DNA from: a virus
DNA: 22,890 nucleotides
Reading direction: 5' to 3' (one strand)
Virus record (IMG/VR): IMGVR_UViG_3300025849_000241
Location: 1 to 22,890 of that record
Shown: positions 7,328 to 15,700 of the stretch, one piece after another
How the letters are laid out: every line of letters starts with the position of its first letter
Position numbering within the stretch: position 1 is the stretch's first letter
The notes under the pieces: generated by a model
The model's input: only the letters and a program-made list of their open reading frames with translations
Databases searched by the model: none
What the model was told of the DNA's origin: nothing
Position numbers and translations under genes: made by a program

Positions 7328-7522
7328 ATGAAATACATTATTCTTAAATCTTGCGTTGCATCAGGCGCATCAAGAAACGCTGGTGAAATTATAGAATTAT
7401 CTGCGGATGAGGCAGCTTCATTAACTTCATACGGTCGTATTGCCCCCGCACCAGAACCTAAACCGACTGCGGCACCAAAAGATCGTGCGGCAGCTCCCAA
7501 ATCAACGCGAGCTAAGAAATGA
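7328..7522 (+). CDS. Small protein, connector region, paralogue of next gene
   Basis: A 64-aa protein. I chose ATG 7328 because GGGGGG (7316-7321) lies 6 bases upstream; the same frame is open to 7277 but that reads through the hairpin. Residues 1-40 (MKYIILKSCVASGASRNAGE then IIELSADEAASLTSYGRIAP) follow a pattern also seen in the next gene: hydrophobic strand, glycine, (A)G turn, acidic E, an alanine-rich helix, G. The tail (41-64) is Pro/Ala/Lys-rich and likely disordered. Position after the capsid suggests a small head or connector accessory protein. I do not recognise a defined function. It overlaps the next gene by ATGA. Confidence 0.7.
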   Translation: MKYIILKSCVASGASRNAGEIIELSADEAASLTSYGRIAPAPEPKPTAAPKDRAAAPKSTRAKK

Positions 7523-7695
7523 AGATAACTTTGCTAAAGCTGGCCCGTTGGGGCGACATTACGGCGGGTCAGGGGACTGTGCATGAAGTGCATGACGCTA
7601 TCGCCGTAAAACTTATTGCGCGTGGTTATGCAGAGGAATATTCAGAGGAAGATCAAGTCGAACTTGAACCCCAAGAAGAAGATGAAAGTGAATAA
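7519..7695 (+). CDS. Small protein paralogous to preceding gene
   Basis: A 58-aa protein starting at the ATGA overlap with the preceding stop and ending at the TAATG of the next gene. It reads MKITLLKLARWGDITAGQGT, then VHEVHDAIAVKLIARGYAEE, and ends in an acidic tail (EEDQVELEPQEEDESE). The N-terminal 40 residues share the layout of the neighbour at 7328 (strand, G, turn with G, V/I-x-E, alanine/leucine helix, G-x-A), but the tails differ: basic/proline-rich there, acidic here. It lies between capsid and gpFII-like genes, so it is probably a head or head-tail accessory protein. Function unknown. Confidence 0.7.
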   Translation: MKITLLKLARWGDITAGQGTVHEVHDAIAVKLIARGYAEEYSEEDQVELEPQEEDESE

Positions 7696-8009
7696 TGGCT
7701 ATTCCATTTGCCGATGATCTGAATGCTATACTTGACGTAGATGAATTTGCGTCTAGCGTCTCTTATCGGCGCAAACTTGGCCTGGGCGATAGCTCGATCA
7801 TAGGTATATTTGACAACGAAACTGTCCCAGTTGATGCTGGCGGCATTGCATCGGTGCATCAAGAGCAACCGCGCTTTACTTGTAGGACGACAGATGTTCC
7901 ATACATTGCTGAAGATGATGTTATTATTGTCAGTAGCATTGAATATAGAGTTGTCGCTTGGTTGCATGATGGAACGGGCGTAACAACATTGCAGTTGGAA
8001 AAACAATAG
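7695..8009 (+). CDS. Head-tail attachment protein (gpFII-like)
   Basis: A 104-aa predicted beta protein that would plug the portal exit and provide the tail docking surface. Its position (after capsid and small genes, before the tail terminator) and length match lambda gpFII (117 aa). The sequence has a helical N-terminus (FADDLNAILDVDEFASSV), then beta strands (IIGIFDNETVPV, PRFTCRTTDVPYIAEDD, EYRVVAWLHDGTGVTTLQLE), a pattern typical of this family. It starts at TAATG, overlapping the previous stop by one base, and the next ATG follows its TAG immediately. The family call rests on synteny and strand pattern rather than diagnostic residues. Confidence 0.68.
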   Translation: MAIPFADDLNAILDVDEFASSVSYRRKLGLGDSSIIGIFDNETVPVDAGGIASVHQEQPRFTCRTTDVPYIAEDDVIIVSSIEYRVVAWLHDGTGVTTLQLEKQ

Positions 8010-8453
8010 ATGGCGCATGTTCGTAAGCAAATCAGGGACCGCGTTGCCGAGAAAATAAAGTCGGATGTCAGCTTAGTTAAGCGTAATGTGTTTACTACGC
8101 GAGTGCATCCGTTGAATGATACTAATTTGCCTGCCATAAGCGTTTATACTGGTTCTGAGACCAGTGAGCGCATGAATGCAGGCGTCACTGACATTATTCG
8201 CGAACTTACGCTAGACGTAGACATCTACGTCCGCGAAACAAGTAAGTTCGATGATGATGTGGACGCGATAGCCGTTCAAGTTGAGGAGTCATTAGCCGGA
8301 GATTTTACGATTAATGGTCTTGCTAAGTTTAGCGTTTTACAATCAACTGAAATTCAATTTGATGGTGAGGCTGACCAAATACTTGGTATAGCCAAGCTGA
8401 CATACTCAATCAGATATGTTACTGCTATCGGTGACGTAGAAACAGCCAAGTAG
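8010..8453 (+). CDS. Tail terminator (gpU-like minor tail protein)
   Basis: A 147-aa protein with an N-terminal helix (MAHVRKQIRDRVAEKIKSDV), an alternating beta region (PAISVYTGSE, IRELTLDVDIYVRE), a helix (FDDDVDAIAVQVEESLAG) and further strands (ILGIAKLTYSIRYVT). This alpha/beta layout and the place just before the tail tube gene match lambda gpU, which forms the hexameric ring ending tail polymerisation and joining the head. Lambda also has gpZ; only one gene is present here, so it could combine or replace both roles. The ATG follows the upstream TAG with no gap and only a weak ribosome site, which suggests coupling. Confidence 0.72.
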   Translation: MAHVRKQIRDRVAEKIKSDVSLVKRNVFTTRVHPLNDTNLPAISVYTGSETSERMNAGVTDIIRELTLDVDIYVRETSKFDDDVDAIAVQVEESLAGDFTINGLAKFSVLQSTEIQFDGEADQILGIAKLTYSIRYVTAIGDVETAK

Positions 8454-8464
8454 GAGTTCCAACA

Positions 8465-8869
8465 ATGGCAACACATACAGGAAGTGAAGGAACCGTTAAA
8501 GTCGGCGCGGCTGGTTCTGACACCGTAATCGCAGAAATCCGCACCTTCAGCATTGAAGAATCTGCGGACACACTAGAAACGACAGCTATGGGCGACACAT
8601 CTCGCACATATTCCCCTTCACTCAAAAACTTCACGGGTTCCGTTGATGTTTTCTGGGATGAAACAGATACAAGCGGCCAAGGCGCTTTAACTGTTGGGGC
8701 TGAAGTTACTCTTAACTTCTATCCAGAAGGTGCGACCTCTGGCGACACATACTATGGCGGTTCTGCCATTGTTACTGGTCGTACAATCAATTCATCGTTT
8801 GATGGGTTGGTAGAGGCTTCACTCACCATCCAGGGTTCTGGCGCACTAACTGAAACGACGGTGTCATAA
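8465..8869 (+). CDS. Major tail tube protein
   Basis: A 134-aa predicted beta-rich protein forming stacked hexamers of the tail tube. Typical signs are a short N-terminus (MATHTGSEGTVKVG), FSIEESADTLETTAMGDTSR, LKNFTGSVDVFWDE, GAEVTLNFYPEG and GSAIVTGRTINSSFDGLVEA before a final strand. Length fits a bare tube domain without the C-terminal Ig domain of lambda gpV. AGGAG at 8452-8456, overlapping the previous stop, lies 8 bases before ATG, a stronger ribosome site than those of its neighbours, as expected for an abundant protein. The tail chaperone gene follows within 2 bases. Confidence 0.88.
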   Translation: MATHTGSEGTVKVGAAGSDTVIAEIRTFSIEESADTLETTAMGDTSRTYSPSLKNFTGSVDVFWDETDTSGQGALTVGAEVTLNFYPEGATSGDTYYGGSAIVTGRTINSSFDGLVEASLTIQGSGALTETTVS

Positions 8870-8870
8870 T

Positions 8871-9215
8871 ATGACTTTAGCAAAACGTATCGCGGCGAAG
8901 CGAGCGGATCAGCAGCGTGGTTTCTCTGACGTTGAAGAGTGGGGCGAGGCGGATAATCCGCTTCGCCTTTACTTCACACAAGTCTCGGCAAGAGATATTG
9001 AGAAGGTCCAGCGGAAATACCCTAACTTTCTGGCTGAACCCAGCATGAGTGCAATGGTCGAGATGATTATTGTCAAAAGCGAAGATGAAGATGGTGAGAA
9101 AGCATTCACATTGGAAGATAAGTCTATCCTTCTGGGCGAGCCTGTTAATGTGATTGCAAAAGTGTTTGGTTCTATCTTTGATACTGATAGCCCAGAGGAT
9201 CACTTAAAAAACTAA
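8871..9215 (+). CDS. Tail assembly chaperone, short form (gpG-like)
   Basis: A 114-aa acidic/helical protein between tail tube and tape measure, the place of lambda G. It begins MTLAKRIAAKRADQQRG and contains RLYFTQVSARDIEKVQRKY and a C-terminal helical part ending DSPEDHLKN. In lambda, gpG coats the tape measure during tail assembly. The last codons TTA AAA AAC precede the TAA stop and form an A AAA AAC slippery site, so some ribosomes should shift -1 and produce the longer form. The start has little recognisable ribosome site and probably relies on coupling to the tube gene two bases upstream. Confidence 0.85.
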   Translation: MTLAKRIAAKRADQQRGFSDVEEWGEADNPLRLYFTQVSARDIEKVQRKYPNFLAEPSMSAMVEMIIVKSEDEDGEKAFTLEDKSILLGEPVNVIAKVFGSIFDTDSPEDHLKN

Positions 9216-9361
9216 AGGGCGACCCATTTAGGTGCAATCTTCTCGGATTAGCTCTCAGACTTGGCAAGACGATCTCAGAGATTGAGGAAATTAGTCTTTC
9301 GGAGTATAATGAATGGGTCGCATATTTTGCACTGATTGAGGAGCGCGATAAAAATGAGTGA
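8871..9361 (+). CDS. Tail assembly chaperone, -1 frameshift form (gpGT-like)
   Basis: Product of a -1 frameshift: the first 114 codons are read to AAC at 9210-9212, then reading resumes at 9212 in the -1 frame to TGA at 9359-9361, giving 163 aa. The extension begins LKGDPFRCNLLGLALRLG, continues KTISEIEEISLSEYNEWVAY and ends FALIEERDKNE. This acidic helical segment with a W-x-x-Y motif looks protein-coding, resembles small T-domain extensions of alphaproteobacterial phages, and has no start codon of its own near its beginning. It overlaps the tape measure start by 8 bases. Lambda needs both G and GT at a fixed ratio. The shift efficiency cannot be told from sequence. Confidence 0.82.
9206..9212 (+). 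promoter_or_regulatory. Programmed -1 frameshift site A AAA AAC
   Basis: In the zero frame the codons are TTA AAA AAC TAA, so the heptamer has the canonical X XXY YYZ form. An SD-like AGAGGA (9194-9199) lies 6 bases upstream and might stimulate shifting, although the spacing is shorter than in well-studied cases. TAAAGGG (9213-9219) can pair with CCCATTTA (9223-9230, one bulged A) directly downstream; the lack of a spacer makes its role uncertain. Confidence 0.85.
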
Positions 9362-11204
9362 AAAGATCAACATTATTATCGCTGCCCAGACCAATAGCGC
9401 GGTCAAGGGCTTGGACCAGGTTTCCAGGTCCACCCAGCGCGTTGGTAATTCTGTGCAGAATGCTCAAGCTAAGATGGGCAGTTTTAATAAGGGTGTAACT
9501 GCTGGCAACGTAAATCTGCGTAAATTTGCCATGGGGGGTGCGCAGCAAGCTGGTTATCAAATCGGTGACTTTGCAGTTCAGGTTGCTAACGGCACATCCA
9601 AGATGCAAGCGTTTGGGCAACAGGCTCCGCAGCTCTTGCAAATCTTTGGACCAATTGGTGCGGTTGTCGGTGCGGCGGTTGCTATTTTTGCAGCGTTTGC
9701 TGTTGTTGCTGAGAAGACAAAGAAAAAGACGGTCGAAACTGCAACTGCAATTGACCGATTGAATAAATCATTTAATTCGCTTGCGGCGACTGACTATACT
9801 TCACTTGGCGAGAAGATGTCTGCCCCTGTGCAGGAAGTATTTGATAAGTATAAGAACTTGATCGCGGCGGCTCGTGAATATGCAGAGCTGCAACGTGCAG
9901 CGGCTTTGGGCGAGATCATAGAAACGCTTAGTCCAACGGACGAGATGGACGCTACGCGAAAGTCTCTTAAAGAAGCTCTGAGAATCCAGCGTCAAATGAA
10001 GAACCAGGGTATTGCCGTTGGTGATAACTACGATGACCATGTTGCCAAGATTGGAGAGCTTAACGATAAGTTGCTGCGCCAGCATAATATTTCTGCAATT
10101 ATATCTAAAGTAAATGGGAAGACGAGAGCAGAAACAGCCGCGAATTTAGATATAGCCATTGTGCAGCTCAAAAAGGCTGGTGCCTACACAACGGAAGTGC
10201 AAAGAACCATTATGCTGTTTAAAGAGCAGGCTGGTCTTATTGGGGCTGTTAACCAAGAGCTTGACGAAGCTGTTTCCACTGAAAAGGATCGGGTTCAAAC
10301 GCTCACCGAATCCAGTGACAAGTTATTCTATCAAGACGGCATTTTGCGGGCGATGAACATCAAAGCGGGCAATATGCGGGCCTTGTTTAATTCGATGAAG
10401 GCGGATCATGATAGAAGGCTTAAAACACTTCAGGATGAAGACGCGGTTATGGGCCAACTTGTGGTCAAAGGTCTTGTCTTTAACAAGAGTGTTTATCAAG
10501 GTGGTCGCGGCGGCGATCCTCGCATATTTACCGAGATGGATGAATTGCGCAAGCAGCTTGCAGCTGCAGAGGCCGCTGCGGCGAAGCTAAACGATACTGC
10601 TCCCAAGGGTATATCAAAGCTGGCAGTCAAAATTGACAGTGAGCTTTCACCAGCCATGAAGCGCCTTAACGGGATAATGGATTCAGTAGGTCAGTCATTT
10701 GAGGACGCCATGATGAGTGCTGTTGATGGCACAAAATCAACAAAAGAAGCGTTCAAGTCAATGGCGAGTGAGATCATCAAAGAGCTGTATCGTGTGTTTG
10801 TTGTAAAGCAGATCACAGGGTTCATCACCAGCGCCATTGGTGGTTACTTCAATGCTAATCAGGTCTCTGGGCCATCAATGCCATTGGGGACAGGTAACGT
10901 CCGCCCGCAGGCCCGCGCCTTCGCAGGTGGCGGCTACACAGGCAACGGCGCAAGAGCTGGTGGCCTTGATGGCAAAGGTGGCTTTATGGCCATGATGCAC
11001 CCAAGGGAAACTGTAGTTGACCACACCAAGGGTCAGGGCGGCGGCCAGGTCATCGTAAACCAAACCATCAACGTATCAACTGGCGTACAACAAACTGTAC
11101 GGACTGAAATCAAGTCACTGATGCCACAGATTGCCGAGAGCGCGAAAGCGGCGGTTGCAGACGCTAAACGGCGCGGTGGATCATACGGAAGGGCTTTTGC
11201 ATAA
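9354..11204 (+). CDS. Tail tape measure protein (gpH-like)
   Basis: A 616-aa protein that sets tail length and is ejected with DNA. Residues 1-95 are helical (AAQTNSAVKGLDQVSRS, AFGQQAPQLLQIFG). Residues 99-120 are a hydrophobic segment (GPIGAVVGAAVAIFAAFAVV) that could enter a membrane. Long charged helices follow (about 125-440), then a C-terminal part typical of lambda-family tape measures (SFEDAMMSAVDGTKSTKEAF, GFITSAIGGYF) and a Gly-rich end with the FAGGGYTG-type motif and MMHPRETVV. By the lambda relation of length to tail, about 616 residues imply a tail around 90-110 nm. I chose ATG 9354 because GAGGAG (9338-9343) precedes it and it overlaps the frameshift product end; the frame is open to 9336. 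Confidence 0.93.
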   Translation: MSEKINIIIAAQTNSAVKGLDQVSRSTQRVGNSVQNAQAKMGSFNKGVTAGNVNLRKFAMGGAQQAGYQIGDFAVQVANGTSKMQAFGQQAPQLLQIFGPIGAVVGAAVAIFAAFAVVAEKTKKKTVETATAIDRLNKSFNSLAATDYTSLGEKMSAPVQEVFDKYKNLIAAAREYAELQRAAALGEIIETLSPTDEMDATRKSLKEALRIQRQMKNQGIAVGDNYDDHVAKIGELNDKLLRQHNISAIISKVNGKTRAETAANLDIAIVQLKKAGAYTTEVQRTIMLFKEQAGLIGAVNQELDEAVSTEKDRVQTLTESSDKLFYQDGILRAMNIKAGNMRALFNSMKADHDRRLKTLQDEDAVMGQLVVKGLVFNKSVYQGGRGGDPRIFTEMDELRKQLAAAEAAAAKLNDTAPKGISKLAVKIDSELSPAMKRLNGIMDSVGQSFEDAMMSAVDGTKSTKEAFKSMASEIIKELYRVFVVKQITGFITSAIGGYFNANQVSGPSMPLGTGNVRPQARAFAGGGYTGNGARAGGLDGKGGFMAMMHPRETVVDHTKGQGGGQVIVNQTINVSTGVQQTVRTEIKSLMPQIAESAKAAVADAKRRGGSYGRAFA

Positions 11205-11815
11205 TGGCTATCACTTACCCTTTAGCTTTGCCGTCACATACGGGCATCGCCGCGATTGAGCTTAGGGCTGTAAATGCAGTGGCATATAGCCAATCACCAT
11301 TTACGTTTGCGGGTCAGGCCCATGCTTACAGTGGCGAAATGTGGCAAGCTGACATTACATTGCCGCCGATGAAGCGTGCAGATGCGGAGCAATGGATTGC
11401 CTTCCTGATTAGCTTGCGTGGTCAATATGGCACTTTTTACCTCGGTGATCCTACGGCAGCGGCTCCGCGTGGAACTGTGACAGCCAATAATGATGTTAAT
11501 TCTGCTACAGGTAGCGCGGGAGCTAGAACTATTTCCGTTACTATATCATCGGGTGAAACTCTCCTGGCTGGCGATTACATACAGATCGGCACAACGGCCA
11601 ATCGTTCACTGCACAAGGTTTTAGTTAATGCGACTGGAACGGGAGCCGCACAGGACATAGAAATATGGCCAGCTTTGCGAGAGGCTAAATCTAGCGCGGG
11701 TGTTAATATACTAAACACAACTGGCAAGTTTAGGCTGGCAAGCAATCAGCAAAATTGGTCAGTCAATGAAGCTAGCATTTACGGCCTAACATTTGGAGCG
11801 TTTGAAGCGATATGA
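11204..11815 (+). CDS. Distal tail protein (gpM position)
   Basis: A 203-aa beta-rich protein directly after the tape measure, where lambda has M and other siphophages a distal tail (Dit) protein that caps the tube and carries the hub. The N-terminal part (AAIELRAVNAVAYSQSPFTF, GEMWQADITLPPMKRADAEQ, WIAFLISLRGQYGTFYLGDP) is a pattern recurring in alphaproteobacterial phage tail-tip genes. The C-terminal half (about 90-200) is a second beta region (RTISVTISSGETLLAGDYIQ, IEIWPALRE). It starts at TAATG and ends in an ATGA overlap with the next gene. The role is given by position and pattern and is moderately sure; a precise family name is not claimed. Confidence 0.7.
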   Translation: MAITYPLALPSHTGIAAIELRAVNAVAYSQSPFTFAGQAHAYSGEMWQADITLPPMKRADAEQWIAFLISLRGQYGTFYLGDPTAAAPRGTVTANNDVNSATGSAGARTISVTISSGETLLAGDYIQIGTTANRSLHKVLVNATGTGAAQDIEIWPALREAKSSAGVNILNTTGKFRLASNQQNWSVNEASIYGLTFGAFEAI

Positions 11816-12387
11816 GTAGAACAGTTCCCGGCGCATTACTTACAGCACTTGACGGCGATGAGATTGAAGTTTTCTATGCGGTCGATCTGGACTTTGATAC
11901 CGCCAATTTGCGCTTCTGGACGGGCTACGGCAACAAAACGATTAATGGCAACACCTACACCGGGACGGGCAACTTACTCGCCATAGATGGCTTAGAGGAA
12001 GCATCAGACCTATCTGCGCGTGGAACTACGCTAACTTTGAACGGACTAGATAGCACAATAATTTCCTATGCTTTGACTGAGGAATATCAGGGTCGATTAG
12101 TCACTATCTATTGGGGCGTTGGTACAGATACCGTTGAGGTGTTCAGCGGCTTTATGGATAAGATGACTATCCAAGATAGTGCCGAAACTGCAACAATCAG
12201 TTTGACCGTAGAGAGCCGTTTAATTGTCCTAGAGCGTCCAAACGTGCGCAGATACACCCGAGAGAGCCACGCAGGCGTTAGAGTGGCCAAGAGCTTGACG
12301 GGCGATGACACATTCTTTGACTGGGTTACAAAGCTCCAAGACAAGCAAATCGTATGGGGCAGGGCGACAGAAAATGGTGAAGCCTGA
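11812..12387 (+). CDS. Minor tail / hub protein (gpL position)
   Basis: A 191-aa beta-rich protein in the lambda L position. It begins MSRTVPGALLTALDGDEIEV, then FYAVDLDFDTANLRFWTGYG and NTYTGTGNLLAIDGLEEASD, and includes LTLNGLDSTIISYAL, VEVFSGFMDKMTIQD and LTVESRLIVLERPNVRRYT near the end. This layout is that of tail-tip proteins that connect the distal tail to the gpJ-like hub in siphophages and gene transfer agents. In lambda gpL binds an iron-sulphur cluster through cysteines; I see no cysteines in this protein, so it would not do so. It starts at ATGA overlapping the previous gene and overlaps the next start by 14 bases. Confidence 0.7.
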   Translation: MSRTVPGALLTALDGDEIEVFYAVDLDFDTANLRFWTGYGNKTINGNTYTGTGNLLAIDGLEEASDLSARGTTLTLNGLDSTIISYALTEEYQGRLVTIYWGVGTDTVEVFSGFMDKMTIQDSAETATISLTVESRLIVLERPNVRRYTRESHAGVRVAKSLTGDDTFFDWVTKLQDKQIVWGRATENGEA

Positions 12388-12793
12388 TTTAGACGCGCTA
12401 AACGATTACATAAAAAAGATGCGTAATGTATCTTTTCAGTGGCACACCAATGATTGCTTTATGTTTACAAATAACGCCTATAAGGCCATGTATGGCGAAG
12501 GCTGGGCGGATGATTGGGTTGGCAAATATACTAAGGGCGGCATGTATTTGAAGCGTGATGACCTGCGCAAAGTGTTTAAATCTAACACTCTTCAGGATGC
12601 AATTGATTGTAAGTTGACGCGGGTTGACCACATCCCACCCAAGGGTGCGCTGGTTACTTGTGATCGTGCTAGGCGGTGGGTAATTGGTGAAGCACTTGGA
12701 ATTTCTGTAGGCACAAAGGCTATCTTTTTGGGCGAAAAAGGTTTAGTTTCGCAGCAAATAGACTTCATTACGGGCGCGTGGATTAAAGCATGA
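12374..12793 (+). CDS. NlpC/P60-like tail protein (DUF6950-type, gpK position)
   Basis: A 139-aa protein in the position of lambda K, a tail peptidase acting on cell-wall peptides during entry. The N-terminal WHTNDCFMFTNNAYKAMYGE (W23, C28) and the later GALVTCDRARRW and ALGISVGTKAIFLGEKGLV resemble the DUF6950 branch of the NlpC/P60 fold. C28 fits the catalytic cysteine, but the usual histidine before the GI pair (normally HVGI) is replaced, reading EALGI, so hydrolase activity is doubtful. I chose ATG 12374 because the conserved domain starts just after; the frame is open upstream to 12305 inside gpL. It ends in an ATGA overlap with the gpJ-like gene. Confidence 0.72.
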   Translation: MVKPDLDALNDYIKKMRNVSFQWHTNDCFMFTNNAYKAMYGEGWADDWVGKYTKGGMYLKRDDLRKVFKSNTLQDAIDCKLTRVDHIPPKGALVTCDRARRWVIGEALGISVGTKAIFLGEKGLVSQQIDFITGAWIKA

Positions 12794-15700
12794 CATACAA
12801 GCTAGGTGATCTAACCGTTAAGAATTGGAATAGCTGGGATCGTGTCCCGCGCGCTGAAGTTATAATGTCTACGGTCTTCAGTAGTTTGACCGCTGGTACT
12901 CTTGCATATTACGCAGCGTATGCGGTCTCTTATATAGCCGTTACCGCTGTTACATCTTGGGCCTTGCGTGCGTTGTCCCCTAGCCCCAGCTTTAGCGGCG
13001 CTGGATCACGCGGCTTATTAACTAACACCCGTAATGCCACTGCACCGCAGCAAATTGTGTACGGTGAGATGCGCAAAGGTGGCGTTGTTACGTTTATCGA
13101 AAGCACAGGCGACACTAATCAATATTTGCATCAGATCATTGTGCTTGCTGGCCATGAGGTCAACAGCATTGGCGACATTTATATTAATGAAAACAAATAT
13201 GAAGTTAATGGCAGCGGTTACGTCACAGATCAGCGATACGATGAAGAAACAGAAGCCTACGTTACTGACAATAAGTGGGGCTACGATAGTGGAACATCCA
13301 CTTCCAAAATACGCATCAAAAAGCATACGGGTGCTGACAACCAGAGCGCAGATAGTGATCTAGAAAGTGAAACATCTGTTACGTCTGATTTTAAGGGCGA
13401 AGGCATTGCGTACATCTATGTTCGTATGGAATACGATCAGGACGTTTTCGCTGAAGGGGTTCCACTGTTTACTGCAAAAGTGCAGGGCAAGAAGTTATAT
13501 GATCCGCGCACGTCCACAACGGTTTATTCTGCCAATGCAGCTTTGTGTATTCGCGATTACCTTGTTTCTGCGTATGGCTTAGACAATTCGGGTGACACAA
13601 ACGACGCATACTTTCAGACCGCCGCAAACACATGCGATGAGGACGTTACCCTCTCTGGCAGCGGTACAGAGAACCGATATGAGATCAACGGTGTCATAAG
13701 CCTAGATCAGACCCCTTCCGACGTTCTAGGCGATATGATGACAGCCTGCGCTGGAACATTGTTCTGGGGGCAAGGTGAGTGGCACCTAAAGGTTGGTGAA
13801 TATACATCATCTATTAAGACATTCACCCTTGATGACTTGCGTGGACCGATCACCCTAGACACAAAGCACAGCCGACGTGACAACTTCAACATTGTCAGAG
13901 GTACATTTAATGATGCGAATCAGGGCTTTATTCGTTCGGACTATCCAGAGATAAGATCATCTTCTTTTATTACGGACGATAACGGTGTTGAAAGTGCGCT
14001 TGATTTAGCTTTGCCACTAACCACATCGGCCTCAATGGCGCAAAGACTGGCCAAGATGACTCTGTTCCGTGGCCGTGAGCAAATGACCCTTTCTGGTGAT
14101 TTTGGGCTAGAGGCTTTTGAGGTTGAGTGCGGTGATATAATTGCGCTGAATATGGACCGATATGGCTTTTCAGCTAAAGAGTTTGAGGTTGTTGGCTGGA
14201 AGTTCCGAAATGATGGTGATGCTGGCGACCTTAGAGTTGGCCTTACATTGCGCGAGACTTCATCCGCTGCGTTTAGTTGGTCCGCTGAAGAGAGCGACAT
14301 TACTGGCAATGACAGCACGCTCACAGACCCAACTGCATCTTTAGATATAGCAAGTCTAACAACGTCAGGCGGTGGGCGAACAACTACAGACGGCACGTTT
14401 ATCAACAGCGTCATTGTGTCTTGGGCCGCGCCAACAAATAAATTCATTACGCATTATGATGTTGAGTGGAAGGCGGTCGCTGATAGCAACTATGCTGCTA
14501 CAACCACAACTGAAACGAGTATTGAGCTGAGTCCTTTGGTTGACGGTGTCCAATATATTATTCGGGTCAGGGCGGTAGCTGCAAACGGTCGTCGCGGTGA
14601 TTTCGTCACGGCTACCTTTACGGGCGGTGGTGATACGACCGCGCCAGCACTGCCAACTGCGATCAGCGCCACTGGCGGGTTTAAATACATTACAGTCGAG
14701 TGGACTAACCCAGCCGACAGCGATCTTAACTTTGTTGAGATATACGAGAACACAACGAACACTAGCACGGGCGCGTCTAAGGTTGGTATCTCTGGCGGTG
14801 ACAGCTTCACACGCACAAATCTTGGACTTAATCTGACAAGATATTACTTCCTTAAATCGGTAGATTACAGTGGCAATGCTTCTGCATTTACTACTGGTGT
14901 ATCAGCGACGACCAACTTTATCGATGACGATGACTTCGCTAATGGTGTCTATAGTTTGTTCACCGATCAAGGTTTATATGCCATTGAGGATGTTACATCT
15001 CTACCTGCATCTGGTGACTTTGAGGGTCAGAAGGTGTTTAACCGTACTGACGGGAAGTTATATCAGTGGACAGGTTCCGCTTGGGAGCAAGTTGTCGGAG
15101 GTGCTGAGGACTTTAGTGACTTAACCGGGTCTATTGCTGGCGCTCAAATACCAGATGGTCTGATTGACACACTCAAGCTCGCTAATGATGCAGTAACAAA
15201 TGCTAAGATTGCGACAAATGCAGTCACTGGTGATGTCATTGCATCGGGGGCTATAACAGAGACTAAAATATCTAGCGGTGCAATCACTACGCCTAAGATT
15301 GCCGCTGGTGCTGTGACAGCTTCTGAAATTGCCGCAGGGAGTATCACCTCAAGTCAAATTGCAGCAGATACGATTGCAGCGGGTAATATTGCCACTGGAG
15401 CTATCACAGCGGATGAGATTGCATCCAACGCTATAACTTCTGCGAAGATTACTGCTGGTGCTATCATTGGTGATAAGATTGCTGCTAATGCAATTACAGG
15501 GGCCAAGATTGCAGCAGGTGAAATCACGGGTGATAAGATCACTGCTAACACGATCACAGGTGGTCTGATTGCTGCATCAGGTATCATTACAAACTCAGCG
15601 CAGATTACCGATGCTGTCGTGACTAACGCTAAAATCGCAAACGCTGCAATCACATCTGCAAAAATACAAGACTTGGCAGTAACCAGCGCAAAGATTGGAA

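Noticed and set aside
9213-9230. Hairpin directly after the slippery heptamer as a firm stimulator
   Set aside because: It is short, contains a bulge and has no spacer from the heptamer, so I mention it only as a possibility.
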